DNA from: Geminocystis herdmanii PCC 6308
Lineage (GTDB): Bacteria > Cyanobacteriota > Cyanobacteriia > Cyanobacteriales > Cyanobacteriaceae
Assembly (NCBI RefSeq): GCF_000332235.1
Contig: NZ_CM001775.1
Span: 2,696,230-2,760,229, forward strand
Reading direction: 5' to 3'
Length of the DNA: 64,000 bases
Part shown: piece after piece, positions 63,714 through 64,000 of the stretch
Position numbering within the stretch: position 1 is the first letter of the stretch
Layout of the letters: every line of letters begins with the position of its first letter
Notes under the pieces: model-generated
Database searches by the model: none
Seen by the model: only the letters and a program-made list of their open reading frames with translations
Told to the model about the DNA's origin: nothing
Translations under genes and position numbers: made by a program

Positions 63714-64000
63714 ATGGATTATAAACAGGCAGGAGTTGACGTTGAAGCAGGTAGAGAGTTTGTCAAAAAAATCACCGATAATGTGGCAAGTACTTATAGA
63801 AAAGGGGTTTTAGGTGGATTAGGTGGCTTTGGTGGTTGTTTTGAAATTCCTGAAGGTTATCAACAGCCTGTATTAATTTCAGGTACGGATGGAGTCGGCA
63901 CTAAGTTAAAGATTGCCCATGAATTAAATCGTCACGATACTGTAGGGGTTGATTTAGTGGCAATGTGTGTAAATGATATTTTAACCAGTGGCGCCGAGCC
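63714..64000 (+). CDS. purM: Phosphoribosylformylglycinamidine cyclo-ligase (PurM), N-terminal part
   Basis: Runs off the right edge; 95 codons visible. Closes the imidazole ring in purine synthesis. [60 protein letters not shown] and [17 protein letters not shown] are the classic PurM N-terminal motifs (DGVGTK with nucleotide-binding Lys, and the D-L-V-A-M-x-V-N-D metal motif). The ATG at 63714 is set by the universal MDYK start of the family. Confidence 0.96.
   Translation, partial: MDYKQAGVDVEAGREFVKKITDNVASTYRKGVLGGLGGFGGCFEIPEGYQQPVLISGTDGVGTKLKIAHELNRHDTVGVDLVAMCVNDILTSGAE

Noticed and set aside
63574-63813. Open frame of 79 codons before purM
   Set aside because: It overlaps 100 bp of the purM coding sequence in another frame, although it has a GGAG before its ATG. 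Without conservation data I do not call it.

Overview
The window is chromosomal DNA of a low-GC, probably unicellular cyanobacterium. The evidence is an NblA phycobilisome-degradation gene, a TLP40-type thylakoid-lumen cyclophilin, cyanobacterial DUF3067/DUF3124/DUF2993 proteins, a PATAN-REC (PatA-like) regulator, a CcaA-type carbonic anhydrase, and a very high density of the palindrome CGATCG, usually as TCGATCGA or GCGATCGC (the HIP1 class). Overall feel is close to Geminocystis/Cyanobacterium, but that genus guess is inference. Both edges cut genes: a low-molecular-weight tyrosine phosphatase on the left and purM on the right.

Layout. 1-6.9 kb: phosphatase, YbaB, peptide deformylase, a MITE-like element, a HicBA pair, a large transglutaminase-fold membrane protein, and the RNase P RNA gene (minus strand). 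7-9.5 kb: a broken peptide-binding-protein gene, a structured non-coding mobile element (copy A) and two Uma2 endonuclease-like genes. 9.6-11.8 kb: groESL under a CIRCE operator. 11.9-13.7 kb: a compact four-gene AAA-ATPase cassette with strong ribosome sites and no CGATCG, the best candidate for an undescribed system. 13.9-21 kb: housekeeping (rimI, nadK, ilvC, yidD, rpmF, NAD(P)HX repair) and a PatA-like regulator. At 21.1-21.45 kb a second, inverted copy (B) of the mobile element forms the 3' end of a ketosynthase gene. 22.6-37.9 kb: cyclophilins, histidine kinase, ABC transporters, glyoxalase, sugar aminotransferase, argS, decayed toxin-antitoxin genes and recJ. 38-43.4 kb: recombinase-like protein, BrnT/BrnA remnants, an orphan ParA, an amino-acid binding protein, rsmA. 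43.5-51.4 kb: MITE, mltA, pdxJ, nblA, rodA, a MacB-like permease. 51.5-53.6 kb: rtcB interrupted by an HNH-containing intein. 54-64 kb: a DUF6883/DUF4926 pair bracketed by 70-bp direct repeats, a kinase-TPR protein, tldD, a lone sugar permease, a STAS protein, carbonic anhydrase, RlpA and purM.

The most unusual structure lies outside ordinary genes. One is a short repeat family (conserved GCAGCGCC followed by a hairpin whose stem changes by compensation) that sits between genes and also in frame inside three proteins. Another is the pair of about 390-bp inverted elements that look like non-autonomous IS200/IS605-type elements carrying a guide-type RNA. There are also several families of short palindromes and heptamer repeats, and a pattern of decayed toxin-antitoxin modules. 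No tRNA, rRNA or CRISPR array was seen.
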